Below, piece after piece: positions 1-9,311 of a DNA stretch of 35,778 nt. Each line of letters begins with the position of its first letter. Position 1 is the stretch's first letter. This DNA is from Bacilli bacterium (GTDB lineage: Bacteria > Bacillota_I > Bacilli_A > RF39 > UBA660): NCBI GenBank assembly GCA_017511945.1, contig JAFWHR010000025.1, forward strand, positions 1 through 35,778, in the 5' to 3' direction. The position numbers and the translations under genes were made by a program. Under the pieces are notes generated by a model, which was given only the letters and a program-made list of their open reading frames with translations, searched no databases and was not told the origin of the DNA.

Positions 1-58
1 CAAAACTTATAGGTATTATCATTCCTTCTTCTAATTTTTCTATTCTTATATCTTTCAA
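1..58 (-). CDS. 5' end of an unidentified gene, cut by the window edge
   Basis: On the minus strand an AGGAGGAG Shine-Dalgarno sequence (about 62-73) sits 5-6 bases before a TTG start at 58, which opens an uninterrupted frame to the window edge. Only about 19 residues are visible (TTG-KDIRIEKLEEGMIIP and so on). That is too little to assign a family. The start is supported mainly by the strong ribosome binding site. It lies downstream of the 286-1551 gene on the same strand but beyond that gene's terminator, so it is probably a separate transcription unit. Confidence 0.55.
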   Translation of the reverse strand, partial: MKDIRIEKLEEGMIIPISF

Positions 59-231
59 AATATCTCCTCCTTAATGAGGATAATAATACATATACATTAA
101 TTAATCAAACAGTTAATTTACCTAATTTAAAACAAATACTATCTTCAATTTGTCATTTCATCTATAGGCAAAATCACTATTTTAAATCAAAAAGTTAAAT
201 CAAAAAGGAAAATTTATTAAAAATTATATTT

Positions 232-262
232 TTAAAAAAAAGCGGAAACTAAATCCGCTTTC
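232..262 (-). terminator. Intrinsic terminator of the 421-residue gene
   Basis: Read on the minus strand, AAGCGGA / TCCGCTT (240-246 with 254-260) forms a GC-containing stem followed by a run of T. It lies just after the stop of the gene at 286-1551. Confidence 0.8.
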
Positions 263-285
263 AACTAATTACCACATTTATTAAA

Positions 286-1551
286 TTATTCTTTCACACC
301 GACCTTATTAGAAAGAACTCTTACAATTCTTTTATCTATATCCTTTTTGACAGGATCCTCAACTATAAAAGGGTTTAAAAACCTCGTCTTAGGTATTTTA
401 AAATGGTGTTTATTCCTCGTGCAAAATCTATCTTTTGCCTCAACAAGTTTATCTTTATCTAAAAACAATCCTAAAACATTTTGAAGTTCCAAAGCTGTAT
501 ATATACCTTTATCAGTATTTAATTGATATATAATCTCATCATAAGCCTTCTCCTCAGAAAAATCCAAAAGAGGTTTATATATTTCTTTAAGTCCATCATC
601 TAAATCTAAATAAGTCTCTTTAAAATTAAGCAAATTATAAATCTCACCAATTACAATAGACTTATAATTTTTGTCATTTTCTTTATACTTAATTGCCTCT
701 AAAGACTCTGGTATAGGAAATAAATTACTGTCATAATAAATATGCTTTACATTTTTAACTAAAGGCTCATCCCTATCTAAAATCTTTTTATAAACCTCAA
801 AAGGCTTTTCTCTAAGTTCAATATTATATCCAACTACACCATCAATATTAATGTAGGCATTACATCCGAGATCCTCATACCCCTCTTTAGTATTCTTTCT
901 AACCACATTGAGTTTACATTGCCCATATAAAAATACATCTTCCTTTTCAAGAGAATTTGTATAAATAATATCACCAAATTCATTATAAAACACTCTATAT
1001 ATTATAGTATTACCATCTTTATCATCATAACTTTTACTATACCCACAAGTAAACCCCATATTGCCAATAATATCAAGAGCTTCTTTAGTTCCAATTGAAG
1101 GATACAAATCATTTCTTAAAGTCGAACTCTTATTTTTTAAGATCGTCTGAACTCTATCTTTACTCTTTTTATTTCTAAGTTCATTTCTCTCTTCATCCGT
1201 AAATATATACTTATCAGGATTCTTCATACGGTCAAAAGAGTTTCCATCATAAATAGCTTTATACTTACATACAGAATAACTCTCTTCATTTAACCTATTT
1301 ATATCATCTTCACAAATACTCAAAACTCTTTCATAAAAATCATTTATATTTTGGCCAAAAAGTTTATAAAGAGCCGTTAACTGCTGACCTCTTATATTCA
1401 TATCATCAAGCATTATCATAATAGCAAGTACGCTATCCTCTCCCATATTTTCCAAAAGTTCATCTATAACAGATGCCGCTGAAGAAGAATTCTCAGTCAT
1501 AGTTTGAATAACCAAAGAAAGGTCACTTAAATCAAGTCGTTTCCTACTCAT
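286..1551 (-). CDS. Hypothetical protein, 421 aa
   Basis: I do not recognise this protein. It is soluble (no signal peptide or membrane segment) and rich in Lys, Glu and Asp. The N-terminal third is predicted helical (residues about 5-110). The middle, about 170-245, looks beta-rich and contains several aromatic and Gly residues (GFTCGYSKSYDDKDGNTIIYRVFYN begins this stretch). The C-terminus is again charged. The ATG start has a good AGGAGG ribosome binding site 7-8 bases upstream and a near-consensus promoter (TTGCAT-17-TATAAT), and an intrinsic terminator follows, so it is a monocistronic, well-expressed gene. It is divergent from recU. No catalytic motif is obvious, and I infer no function. 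Confidence 0.8.
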   Translation of the reverse strand: MSRKRLDLSDLSLVIQTMTENSSSAASVIDELLENMGEDSVLAIMIMLDDMNIRGQQLTALYKLFGQNINDFYERVLSICEDDINRLNEESYSVCKYKAIYDGNSFDRMKNPDKYIFTDEERNELRNKKSKDRVQTILKNKSSTLRNDLYPSIGTKEALDIIGNMGFTCGYSKSYDDKDGNTIIYRVFYNEFGDIIYTNSLEKEDVFLYGQCKLNVVRKNTKEGYEDLGCNAYINIDGVVGYNIELREKPFEVYKKILDRDEPLVKNVKHIYYDSNLFPIPESLEAIKYKENDKNYKSIVIGEIYNLLNFKETYLDLDDGLKEIYKPLLDFSEEKAYDEIIYQLNTDKGIYTALELQNVLGLFLDKDKLVEAKDRFCTRNKHHFKIPKTRFLNPFIVEDPVKKDIDKRIVRVLSNKVGVKE

Positions 1552-1578
1552 AAAACTGCCCTCCTATTCTTATTTACA

Positions 1579-1607
1579 ATTATACCATTTTTAAAAAGCT
1601 AATGCAA
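1579..1607 (-). promoter_or_regulatory. SigA-type promoter of the 421-residue gene
   Basis: On the minus strand, TTGCAT (1602-1607), a 17-base spacer and a perfect TATAAT (1579-1584) lie about 30 bases before the start codon at 1551. Spacing and sequence are close to consensus. Confidence 0.75.
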
Positions 1608-1815
1608 AACTATTTTTTTAAAAGATAAGTGAGATAATTAATATAATTTACATCATCAAAAATGATATCAAATAAAAAATCTATCTTCCTCTCTCTCATT
1701 TCCCTCACCCAGATTATATATTAGCACGCATCACAATATGTTTCATTACTTTCGACAAAACTAGATTTATTTTGTCATTTAATACATTTAAGTAGAAAAA
1801 AAACAAAAAAAGTAG

Positions 1816-1821
1816 TATAAT
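1816..1821 (+). promoter_or_regulatory. Probable -10 box of the recU-ponA operon
   Basis: A perfect TATAAT lies 17 bases before the recU ATG at 1839. A transcript started about 7 bases downstream would have a leader of only about 11 bases with no Shine-Dalgarno sequence. No good -35 is visible at 17 bases; a TTGTCA at 1772 is too far away. Confidence 0.5.
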
Positions 1822-1838
1822 TAACATGGCGATTAATT

Positions 1839-2399
1839 ATGATAAAAAATTTAGGGGCAAATGGCAATTATAAATATGCAAATAGAGGAATGACACTAGA
1901 ATCAGATATAGAAATTACAAACAATTTTTATCTAATAAATGATAAAGCAGTTATATATAAAAAACCGACACCAATCACAATTTCAAAAGTTAACTACCCA
2001 TCTAGATTAGAAGCTGTTATAAAAGAAGGATATTTTAGAACCCCCTCAACTACAGATTATAATGGAGTATATAGAGGTAAATACATAGATTTTGAAGCAA
2101 AAGAGACGAAAAGTCATACTTCATTCCCACTTAACAATATTCACTCGCATCAAATAAATCATCTAAAAATGATTCATAAACATGGAGGAATAGGATTTTT
2201 AATTGTAAGATTTACTACACTAAATAAAACATACTTACTGCAATATGAAAAATTCGAAGAATTCCTAAAACAAAATACGAGAAAATCAATTCCACTATCA
2301 TATTTTGATGAAGTTGGATATATAATTAAAGATAAATACAACCCTAGAGTTGATTATCTATCTATAATCGATAAAATATATTTTGGAGGTAAATTATGA
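1839..2399 (+). CDS. recU: Holliday junction resolvase RecU
   Basis: RecU cuts Holliday junctions in recombinational repair and chromosome segregation in low-GC Gram-positives. The 186-residue length is close to the family norm. Recognisable family blocks are ANRGMTLE near residues 14-21, the KKPTP block near 41-45, and the nuclease core [20 protein letters not shown], in which the Asp of TTDYNG and the DFEAKE acidic residues and lysine form the RuvC-independent PD-(D/E)XK-like active site. The region around [11 protein letters not shown] is also conserved. The ATG at 1839 keeps the N-terminal block at the right distance but has no evident ribosome binding site; an out-of-frame ATG lies at 1826. 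The stop overlaps the start of ponA by four bases (ATGA), so the two are translationally coupled, as in Bacillus. Confidence 0.95.
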   Translation: MIKNLGANGNYKYANRGMTLESDIEITNNFYLINDKAVIYKKPTPITISKVNYPSRLEAVIKEGYFRTPSTTDYNGVYRGKYIDFEAKETKSHTSFPLNNIHSHQINHLKMIHKHGGIGFLIVRFTTLNKTYLLQYEKFEEFLKQNTRKSIPLSYFDEVGYIIKDKYNPRVDYLSIIDKIYFGGKL

Positions 2400-5374
2400 A
2401 AGATGAAATAAACAGATTAAAAGTATTTTTAACCAAAGAAAAATTTAACTTGACAGTTTTAATTATTTCAGTTGTAATTCTAATTATAGGAGGATTAGTA
2501 TTCAACTATATAATATCATTCATACTATTCATACTAACAAATCTAATTTGGATAATACCATACCTTAAGTGGAGAAAAAAATTAAATGAAAGAAAAATGG
2601 TAAAATCTGGTAAAAAACGAGATATCTTAAATGAAAGCAGTGATAAAATGAGTAAAAAGGTAAAAAGTAAACCAAAAAAGAAATCAGTTTGGAAAAAAAT
2701 ACTTCTAGCATTCTTAATATTTGTCTTAGTAGGATTAGTAGGAATAATTGGTTTTTGCTTTTACGTAGCAGGAACAGCAGGTAAATTTGACCCTAACAAA
2801 CTTTATTCAAAAGAAGCAAGTAAACTATTAGACAGTAAAGGGGAGATATTTGCAAAATTAGGAAGTGAAATGAGACAAAAGATAAACTATAACGAAATGA
2901 GTGAAGAATTAATAAATGCCATAATCGCAACAGAGGACTCTAGATTCTTCGAACACAACGGATTTGATTTACCTAGATTCTTAAAAGCATCTTTTGGTCA
3001 AGCCATGGGACAAAATGCTGGTGGAGCATCAACCCTAACCATGCAAGTATCTAAAAACCAATTTACATCGACTAATTCATCAGGAATTGAAGGAATAAAA
3101 CGTAAATTTACCGATATATATATATCTATGTTCCAAATAGAAAAAAACTACTCAAAAGAACAAATTATAGAATTCTATGCAAATTCATATTATTTAGGTT
3201 CAGGTGCATACGGAGTTGAACAAGCAGCCCAAACATACTTCAATAAAAAAGCATCAGAACTAAATGTATCAGAAGCCGCAATGATAGCCGGAATGTTCCA
3301 ATCACCAGTAGCCTTTGATCCAAATATAAACCCAGAAAAGACAGAAGCCAGAAGAAAAATAGTATTAAGTCTTATGAAAAGACATGGATATATAAACAAT
3401 GAAGAGTACAAAATAGCTAAAAAAATGACCGTCGACAAAATAGTCGCTAAAGGCCAAAGTGCTGCATCAACAGGCTCAGAATTCCAAGGATTTATCGATA
3501 CAGTAGCCGAAGAAGTAGAAGAAAAAACAGGATTTAATCCATATTCATATTCTATGAAAATACATACAACAATGGATAGAGATAAACAAAAAGAAGTCAA
3601 CGCAATTATGAAAGGTGAAAAGTTTGACTGGGAAAACGACAAAGTAGAAGCCGGAGTAATTGCCCTAGATACTAAAACAGGTGCCATAGTTGCTGTAGGT
3701 TCTGGAAGAAATAAAACAGGTGCCAGAAGTAGAAATAATGCAACACAGATTAAAAGACAAATAGGTTCAACCGCAAAACCTATGTATGATTACGGCCCAG
3801 CTATAGAATTTAACAATTGGAATCCATCACACATGATAATTGATGATCCATACTCTTACAGTGATGGAACAGAGATCAATAACTGGGATGGAGGATATAA
3901 AGGAATGATGACGATAAGACAAGCACTTATCGAATCGAGAAACATTCCAGCATTAAAAACGTTCCAAAGCGTTAAAAATGCAACAGTTAAAGACTTTGTA
4001 CAAAGTATTGGACTATCACCTGAAGTTGACTCAACAGGATTTATCCACGAAGCCCACGCCATAGGAGGTTACACAGGAGAATCTCCTATGACAGTAGCAG
4101 GAGCATATGAAACATTTGCCAATGGTGGATATTATGTTAAACCATACAGTTTTACAAAAATAGAATTTGATAAAAATAAAAAGACATACGAAAACAACCC
4201 AGATAAAAAACAAGTAATGAGCCCTGAAACAGCATATATGGTAACAAATATGCTTATAGATACAGGTAAAAATGCCTTAGGTAACTATAGTAATGTCAAT
4301 GGCGCACAGTTTGGTGCAAAAACAGGAACGACCAATTTTGATAAAAAAACACTAGCTGCAAGAGGGTTACCAAGCAACGCCGTAAACGACCTTTGGGTTG
4401 CTGGAATAAGTCCAGATTATACAATTGCCGTATGGTACGGATATGAAGTAAACACTGCTGGATACTATAACAGATTTGGTTCATCTCAAAACTCAAGACT
4501 GTTCCAAGCAGTAGCTAAAAATTTCTTTAACTCTTCATCTACATTTGCAAGACCAGATGGTCTAGTTGAAGTTGAAGTAGAACAGTACACAGGAACACCA
4601 CTACTACCAAGTGCGAATACACCATCTACAGCCCGTTCTGTTGAACTATTTAAAGCAAGTGCAAAACCGACAGAGACATCAGCCCGCTTTAACACATTAA
4701 ACAATGTTACAGATTTAAAAGCAACATCAAGTGGAAATACAATTACGTTAAACTGGAAAGAAATAGGAACGCCAGAAGCTTTAAACTCAGGATATTGGAA
4801 ACCATACGTTGATAAAGCATTCTCAGTAACTAAAGATCAAAACTCTTACCTATCTCAAATTATGGGATACAACAGTTCAGTACTAGGAAGTGTTATATAT
4901 AACGTATATCAAAAATCAGGTGGAGGATTAAACTTAGTTGCCAGCGTACCAAATGGCAGTGCAACAATAAGAACTTCATCAAGTACAAGTAATCCTACAT
5001 ATGTAGTAAAAGCAAGTTATTCAGCCTTCCCAGGAGCAGAGAGTTCAGGAACAGAGATTACCGTAGATCACAAAGGAGCAACTACAGATGATCTAAAAGT
5101 CTCACCTGCAAACTACAATATTGATTGGACCACTGGAAGCAACTTTAACCATAACCCTAAAGATAAAGTTAGAGTAACCTTAAAAGGTGAAGATGTAACT
5201 TCAAATGTAAAATTTAATATTGGAACTATTACCGATAAAACAACTCAAAAAACAGCTACTATAAATGATCTTTCAAATACTGCTGGAACATATTTAGTAA
5301 CATATACAGGATCATATGATGGAATAGACACACCAAAAATAGAAGTTACTGTAACCGTTAAAGAAAAAAATTAA
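2396..5374 (+). CDS. ponA: Class A penicillin-binding protein 1 (bifunctional glycosyltransferase/transpeptidase)
   Basis: This protein polymerises lipid II into glycan strands and crosslinks the stem peptides at the outer face of the membrane. It has 992 residues. A glycosyltransferase family 51 domain carries the catalytic Glu in EDSRFFEH (E180), then GGASTLTMQ. The transpeptidase domain has all three motifs: S458-T-A-K461, S514-R-N516 and K642-T-G-T645. After the transpeptidase there is a fibronectin type III-like module (from about residue 770) and a further Ig-like beta domain at the C-terminus. Unusually, two hydrophobic segments (about 17-40 and 41-57) and a charged linker precede the usual single membrane anchor (about 101-125). 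An internal ATG at residue 84 would give the canonical topology, but its ribosome binding site is weak. The gene overlaps recU by four bases and is followed by a terminator. Confidence 0.96.
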   Translation: MKDEINRLKVFLTKEKFNLTVLIISVVILIIGGLVFNYIISFILFILTNLIWIIPYLKWRKKLNERKMVKSGKKRDILNESSDKMSKKVKSKPKKKSVWKKILLAFLIFVLVGLVGIIGFCFYVAGTAGKFDPNKLYSKEASKLLDSKGEIFAKLGSEMRQKINYNEMSEELINAIIATEDSRFFEHNGFDLPRFLKASFGQAMGQNAGGASTLTMQVSKNQFTSTNSSGIEGIKRKFTDIYISMFQIEKNYSKEQIIEFYANSYYLGSGAYGVEQAAQTYFNKKASELNVSEAAMIAGMFQSPVAFDPNINPEKTEARRKIVLSLMKRHGYINNEEYKIAKKMTVDKIVAKGQSAASTGSEFQGFIDTVAEEVEEKTGFNPYSYSMKIHTTMDRDKQKEVNAIMKGEKFDWENDKVEAGVIALDTKTGAIVAVGSGRNKTGARSRNNATQIKRQIGSTAKPMYDYGPAIEFNNWNPSHMIIDDPYSYSDGTEINNWDGGYKGMMTIRQALIESRNIPALKTFQSVKNATVKDFVQSIGLSPEVDSTGFIHEAHAIGGYTGESPMTVAGAYETFANGGYYVKPYSFTKIEFDKNKKTYENNPDKKQVMSPETAYMVTNMLIDTGKNALGNYSNVNGAQFGAKTGTTNFDKKTLAARGLPSNAVNDLWVAGISPDYTIAVWYGYEVNTAGYYNRFGSSQNSRLFQAVAKNFFNSSSTFARPDGLVEVEVEQYTGTPLLPSANTPSTARSVELFKASAKPTETSARFNTLNNVTDLKATSSGNTITLNWKEIGTPEALNSGYWKPYVDKAFSVTKDQNSYLSQIMGYNSSVLGSVIYNVYQKSGGGLNLVASVPNGSATIRTSSSTSNPTYVVKASYSAFPGAESSGTEITVDHKGATTDDLKVSPANYNIDWTTGSNFNHNPKDKVRVTLKGEDVTSNVKFNIGTITDKTTQKTATINDLSNTAGTYLVTYTGSYDGIDTPKIEVTVTVKEKN

Positions 5375-5400
5375 GTCAGGTTAAAATCCTGACTTTTTCA
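5373..5400 (+). terminator. Intrinsic terminator of recU-ponA
   Basis: AGTCAGG (5374-5380) pairs with CCTGACT (5388-5394) across a seven-base loop and is followed by TTTTC-ATTT. It begins at the ponA stop codon and separates ponA from the convergent nth gene. Confidence 0.85.
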
Positions 5401-5418
5401 TTTAAAAAGATGTATTAA

Positions 5419-6045
5419 CTACACCTTTTTATAACCACATATATCACTCAGTAAACAAGTATCACATTTAGGATTTCTAGCCAAACAATAATACCTTCCA
5501 AACAAAACCATCTGATGATGTCTTTTACAAAGTTCACCTTTTTTAAACTTCTTACTAAGTTTTCTCTCAACAGTTAAAACATCATCTTTTTTTTGTGCTA
5601 ATTTTAACCTCTTACTCACCCTCTCAACATGAGTATCTACTGCTATTACATCTTCGTTATATATATTACTTAATACTACATTTACAGTCTTTCTTCCAAC
5701 TCCAGGAAGAGACTCTAAATAATCTCTATTATTAGGTAATACACCATCACATTCACTACATAATCTTTTAGATATTTCTATCAAATTATAAGCTTTTCTC
5801 CTAAATGTACCAATAGGTCTAATTATATCTATAACATCTTCTACATTAGCCTCACTTAAAGATTTTAAATCAGGATACTTTTTAAAAAGTTCACTAGTTA
5901 CACTATTTACCCTCTTATCAGTTGTCTGAGCAGAAAGCATAGTTGCCAAAAGTAATTCATAATCCTTATTATAATTTAACTCACACTTAGGATTTGGAAA
6001 TAGATCATCTAAATAATTCTCTATCCTACTCATTGAGCCAGTCAT
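5419..6045 (-). CDS. nth: Endonuclease III (DNA glycosylase/AP lyase)
   Basis: This enzyme removes oxidised pyrimidines and nicks at AP sites in base excision repair. From the chosen start the protein has 208 residues. The helix-hairpin-helix LPGVGRKT is at 113-120 with the catalytic lysine K119, and the catalytic aspartate is D137 in VDTHVERV. A complete 4Fe-4S signature C-X6-C-X2-C-X5-C is formed by C187, C194, C197 and C203. The ATG at 6045 is preferred because AAGGAAG lies 8-9 bases upstream. A TTG at 6051 lies too close to that site, and an ATG at 6033 is farther off. The start overlaps the end of dnaD by 20 bases, so the genes are coupled. The dnaD-nth pairing is typical of Bacilli. Confidence 0.95.
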   Translation of the reverse strand: MTGSMSRIENYLDDLFPNPKCELNYNKDYELLLATMLSAQTTDKRVNSVTSELFKKYPDLKSLSEANVEDVIDIIRPIGTFRRKAYNLIEISKRLCSECDGVLPNNRDYLESLPGVGRKTVNVVLSNIYNEDVIAVDTHVERVSKRLKLAQKKDDVLTVERKLSKKFKKGELCKRHHQMVLFGRYYCLARNPKCDTCLLSDICGYKKV

Positions 6046-6631
6046 ATTCAAATACTTCCTTTTTAGTTTTCTTCACATTTTTTTTAACATCAGATGTACT
6101 TTTCACACCCTTTTTTCTCCACTCAGATAAAATCTTATCGATATATTTTAAATTACTAACGCCATTATAAACAGCTTCCTTCAAAGCAATTTCTATTATA
6201 TCTTCAGAATAATTATTATCAATCCACGCTCCAATTATCTCATACTCCATAGGACTTAAAGTTCTCGCAAATTCCTTTTCAAACTTGTCATATATAGTAA
6301 TTTCCTTATCTTTTTTTTCATTCACAATTTCCATCGCAAGCTTATCATAAAGCCTATCCGTATTTATATATTCTGTAACTATAGGCCCTTTAGTCATATC
6401 AAGTTTAAGTATATCTTTTTTAGATAGACTATCTATAATCTTTAATACATCATTAATTTTAATATCTAAATCTATAGATATCTCTTCAGGATCAAATTCA
6501 CTTTTAGATAAAAGATATATGATAACTATCAATTCTCTATCAGTTATCTTAAATTTTTTATAACTTTTTAAAAGAATTATAGGAACACTAATGTTGCCAT
6601 TTTTAATTAAATCTACTACTTTACCAGTCAT
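6026..6631 (-). CDS. dnaD: DnaD-family replication initiation protein
   Basis: DnaD helps load the replicative helicase at oriC and during restart in low-GC Firmicutes. The protein has 201 residues: an N-terminal winged-helix region (about 1-100, with hydrophobic helices and the ILLKSYKKFKITDRELIVI pattern) and a C-terminal DnaB_2/DnaD domain (about 115-180). The C-terminal domain shows the typical YDKFEKEFARTLSPMEYEII and YIDKILSEWRKKG signatures, followed by a basic tail. An AAAGGA ribosome binding site precedes the ATG at 6631. It is coupled to nth by overlap. The C-terminal domain makes the family assignment firm; it could strictly be a DnaD paralogue, but the position next to nth supports true DnaD. 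Confidence 0.9.
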   Translation of the reverse strand: MTGKVVDLIKNGNISVPIILLKSYKKFKITDRELIVIIYLLSKSEFDPEEISIDLDIKINDVLKIIDSLSKKDILKLDMTKGPIVTEYINTDRLYDKLAMEIVNEKKDKEITIYDKFEKEFARTLSPMEYEIIGAWIDNNYSEDIIEIALKEAVYNGVSNLKYIDKILSEWRKKGVKSTSDVKKNVKKTKKEVFEYDWLNE

Positions 6632-6689
6632 AAAACATCATTCCTTTATAAATTATTATAACTGATTAAATAATCTAATTCAAGAAAAA

Positions 6690-7400
6690 TTATTTCTTAT
6701 ATTTCCTATATTTTTTTCTGACTTCTCTACTTCTGCTCATCTCAGTCATAAACCTCATAAAATCATATGTTTCCTTTTCATCAAATATTTCACATAAAAT
6801 CATATACAATTCCTTAAAAGTATTCGCACAAAAAATGAGTAAAATTAGCTCCCTTTTATCCAAAGGCTCACCACTTAAAAATCTTTTTTTACATCTCCAA
6901 ATATTCTCAATAGATATATTAACACAACCACATTTATAGTCCTTTAATAATAAATCTTTATCACATAAATTTTTTTTACAAGTATTTAAAACAAGTTCAT
7001 AGATAGTATTACTATCCTTTAATTTATCATCAACTTTTACAAAATTACAAATAACTGTATTTTTTAAACTGATCAAACTGCTTAGTTTAGATAAATCCCA
7101 ATTCTCACCATTAAAAGTAATAAGTAAACTTGTCTTAACAACCTGAGATGGATAACAACTCAATAAAACATCCTTTCCAAAATATACACAGACATCATAA
7201 TATCTACTATCTAAATTAAAAATAGAAATTAATAATTTCTTAACTAAATCCTTATGATTATGCATACTTAAAAAAGCAAAAGGAAACCTCAGAGGAATCA
7301 TATCCAATTCCTCATCCAATTTCTCATAATCTTCTAAAGTCATAACCCTATTACATTTAATACACTTTTTAAAGACAGGTTTATTAAATTCCTTTATCAC
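6690..7400 (-). CDS. Unidentified protein, paralogue of the next gene; possibly a degenerate Rpn/PD-(D/E)XK-like protein
   Basis: The protein has 236 residues and no membrane segment. It resembles its upstream neighbour (7384-8061) at both ends: an IPLRFPFAF block near residue 35 matches IPLTFLPAF, and ANTFKELYMILCEIFDE matches ACTYKQLYEIICQIL. The layout (N-terminal block, a beta-rich middle, then a helical tail ending MSRSREVRKKYRKYKK) recalls recombination-promoting nuclease (Rpn)/transposase_31 proteins. No clear D, ExK catalytic set is visible, so it may be inactive or a different family. An added N-terminal CIKC pair (about 13-16) could bind metal. The start is GTG at 7400, overlapping the upstream gene by 17 bases. 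Confidence is high that it is a gene and low for the family. Confidence 0.75.
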   Translation of the reverse strand: MIKEFNKPVFKKCIKCNRVMTLEDYEKLDEELDMIPLRFPFAFLSMHNHKDLVKKLLISIFNLDSRYYDVCVYFGKDVLLSCYPSQVVKTSLLITFNGENWDLSKLSSLISLKNTVICNFVKVDDKLKDSNTIYELVLNTCKKNLCDKDLLLKDYKCGCVNISIENIWRCKKRFLSGEPLDKRELILLIFCANTFKELYMILCEIFDEKETYDFMRFMTEMSRSREVRKKYRKYKK

Positions 7401-8061
7401 GTTTACCCCACTTTTCTAATATGTATTTATCGTGATTAATCATATATATTTTCTCCATAAATTCATTAGTATCACTAACATTTAATATCTGACAGATTAT
7501 CTCATATAACTGTTTATATGTACAAGCATTTAATGCCAAAAGCCAAAGCTTACTCTCATCCAATTTCACCTTTTCCACATAATATTTATTTTTATAATAC
7601 TCAATATTTTTCACAAATGCTGTATAAAAATTCAATGTTATACCTCTTTTATCAGAAAACTTAACTTCAAATTCACCCTTATCACTATCTAGAGGATTGC
7701 AGTTGATAACAATCTGATATATTTTCTCTTCGCCGATTGTCTTATCTATATTTTCATATAAAGCAAAAGTAACAGATACATAAGGATTTAAAAATATAGA
7801 AGACTTTTCATAATCATCGCAATCTATATATTTATCATTTAAAGTTATATAAAAATTAAACTTGTTAGTTTCGTAGTGAATTAAAGGCTTCTTCACCTCC
7901 TCATATCCACTGTGGATTTCTGACTTTTCTAAAGAAATATGAGAGTCAATCTGCGCATTTAAAAACTTAACTAAAAATTTTTGACTATTCATAAACAACC
8001 TTTCAAAAGCAGGTAAAAAAGTAAGTGGAATTATATTCTCATCCATACTAGACCAATCCAA
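7384..8061 (-). CDS. Unidentified protein, paralogue of the previous gene; possibly Rpn-like
   Basis: This 225-residue soluble protein opens its operon with the downstream paralogue. A TTG at 8061 is chosen as start because AAAGGAGAG lies about 6-7 bases before it; a longer GTG frame from 8100 has no such site. The N-terminal SSMDENIIPLTFLPAFERLF pattern and the FLVKFLNAQI helix recall the start of Rpn/PD-(D/E)XK transposase-like proteins, which usually begin with an acidic residue, a short hydrophobic stretch and a LIDFLNAIL-like helix. The expected nuclease residues are not evident. It sits between dnaD-nth and cca. The function is unknown, and the family suggestion is inference. Confidence 0.72.
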   Translation of the reverse strand: MDWSSMDENIIPLTFLPAFERLFMNSQKFLVKFLNAQIDSHISLEKSEIHSGYEEVKKPLIHYETNKFNFYITLNDKYIDCDDYEKSSIFLNPYVSVTFALYENIDKTIGEEKIYQIVINCNPLDSDKGEFEVKFSDKRGITLNFYTAFVKNIEYYKNKYYVEKVKLDESKLWLLALNACTYKQLYEIICQILNVSDTNEFMEKIYMINHDKYILEKWGKRDKGI

Positions 8062-8172
8062 ACAAATCTCTCCTTTCAACATAAAGAGTATAAAACTCAC
8101 GCTTTATACCCCTCTATATATAACATTCGATATAAAAATGCCACTTTCCTTTTTTTAATTAAAAAAAACATG

Positions 8173-9264
8173 TTATTTATAATTATCTATAACATATTTC
8201 TTTATTTCATCTTTGTCATTGCTAAGTCTATTTTCAATCAACTTATTTTCCAAATCATTTATTAAAGGCTTTAAAAAAGGTCCAGCCTCAACCCCTAAAA
8301 CATCACATATCTCAAGTGGAGATAGAGCAATGTCACGTTTACTTCTAATTGGCATTTTAGCAAACTCCTCATTTAAAACTTTCTTATCTATTCCCTTAAT
8401 TTCACAGGCCATACTACAACTATATAAACCATATTTATATAAAACATGTCTATCCATAACATTTAAATTTTTAAGTTCATTAATTTTAATTATAGTTTCT
8501 CTTTCAATTGAATTAAAATTGTACTTATCTAAAACATCTAACATAGACCAAGTAACAATCATAGAAGGAGTTATCTTAATATTCCTAAGTTTTGGAATGT
8601 CTAAAAATTTCTCTAACTTTAATTCCAAAATCAAATTAATTCCATACTCTTTATTAGAATTGGAAAAAATCAAATCTAACTCACTTTTTTTAACGTCATT
8701 AGATAATCTCCTTAAATTGTGTCCATATCTTTTCATACACTTTTTAAGATAAGAATCTATCTTAAAATCTAAAACAGTTGCAAACCTAATAGCCCTAAGA
8801 ATTCTAAGTGCATCCTCTCTAATTTTCACCTTAGCATCACCGACAGTTCTAATAACTCCATCATCCAAATCTTTAGTAGCCCCAAATAGATCAATCTGAG
8901 TTCCATTTTTATCGATAGCTAAAGTATTAATAGTAAAATCTCTCCTTCTAATATCTTCTTCCAAAGTATCTACATACTGAAGAAATCCTGGATGTCTCAT
9001 ATCCTTATATGAAAATTCCCTTCTAAATGTGGTTATTTCAACCTTTACATTTTTATATATTAAAGTAACAGTTCCATACTCAGAAGAAGTAGTTACTACC
9101 TCATCAAAAATGTTTATAATCTCCATAGGTGTAGCATCTGTACATATGTCAATATCACTAGAACTTCTCTTTAAATATAAATCCCTAGGATATCCACCTA
9201 TCAAATAAGCTTTATAACCATAACTTTCAATTTTCTCAAGTATTTTTATCGCTGTCTCATACAA
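8173..9264 (-). CDS. cca: CCA tRNA nucleotidyltransferase
   Basis: This enzyme adds or repairs the 3'-terminal CCA of tRNAs from CTP and ATP. It is a class II nucleotidyltransferase with GGYPRD (23-28), the metal-binding SSSDIDICTDA segment (D37, D39), RREFSYKDMRHP and RRDFTINTLA, followed by the helical neck, body and tail. A TTG at 9264 is preferred as the start: it lies six bases after a perfect GGAGGAG, while a TTG at 9279 lies upstream of that site and cannot use it. This gives 363 residues. The tRNA genes in this window all encode CCA, so the enzyme here may mainly do repair. A terminator separates it from hup. Confidence 0.95.
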   Translation of the reverse strand: MYETAIKILEKIESYGYKAYLIGGYPRDLYLKRSSSDIDICTDATPMEIINIFDEVVTTSSEYGTVTLIYKNVKVEITTFRREFSYKDMRHPGFLQYVDTLEEDIRRRDFTINTLAIDKNGTQIDLFGATKDLDDGVIRTVGDAKVKIREDALRILRAIRFATVLDFKIDSYLKKCMKRYGHNLRRLSNDVKKSELDLIFSNSNKEYGINLILELKLEKFLDIPKLRNIKITPSMIVTWSMLDVLDKYNFNSIERETIIKINELKNLNVMDRHVLYKYGLYSCSMACEIKGIDKKVLNEEFAKMPIRSKRDIALSPLEICDVLGVEAGPFLKPLINDLENKLIENRLSNDKDEIKKYVIDNYK

Positions 9265-9286
9265 ATTAATCTCCTCCAACTTAAAG

Positions 9287-9311
9287 ATAAAAAAAAGGCT
9301 AATAAGCCTTA
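9287..9311 (-). terminator. Intrinsic terminator of hup
   Basis: On the minus strand AAGGCT (9305-9310) and AGCCTT (9295-9300) form a stem with a four-base loop, followed by a run of T. It overlaps the hup stop codon. Confidence 0.85.

Noticed and set aside
3190-4704. Several minus-strand open frames inside ponA
   Set aside because: They lack ribosome binding sites and protein-like composition and lie opposite conserved PBP motifs.
8213-8752. Plus-strand 179-residue frame opposite cca
   Set aside because: It is the antisense of conserved cca sequence with no start signal.
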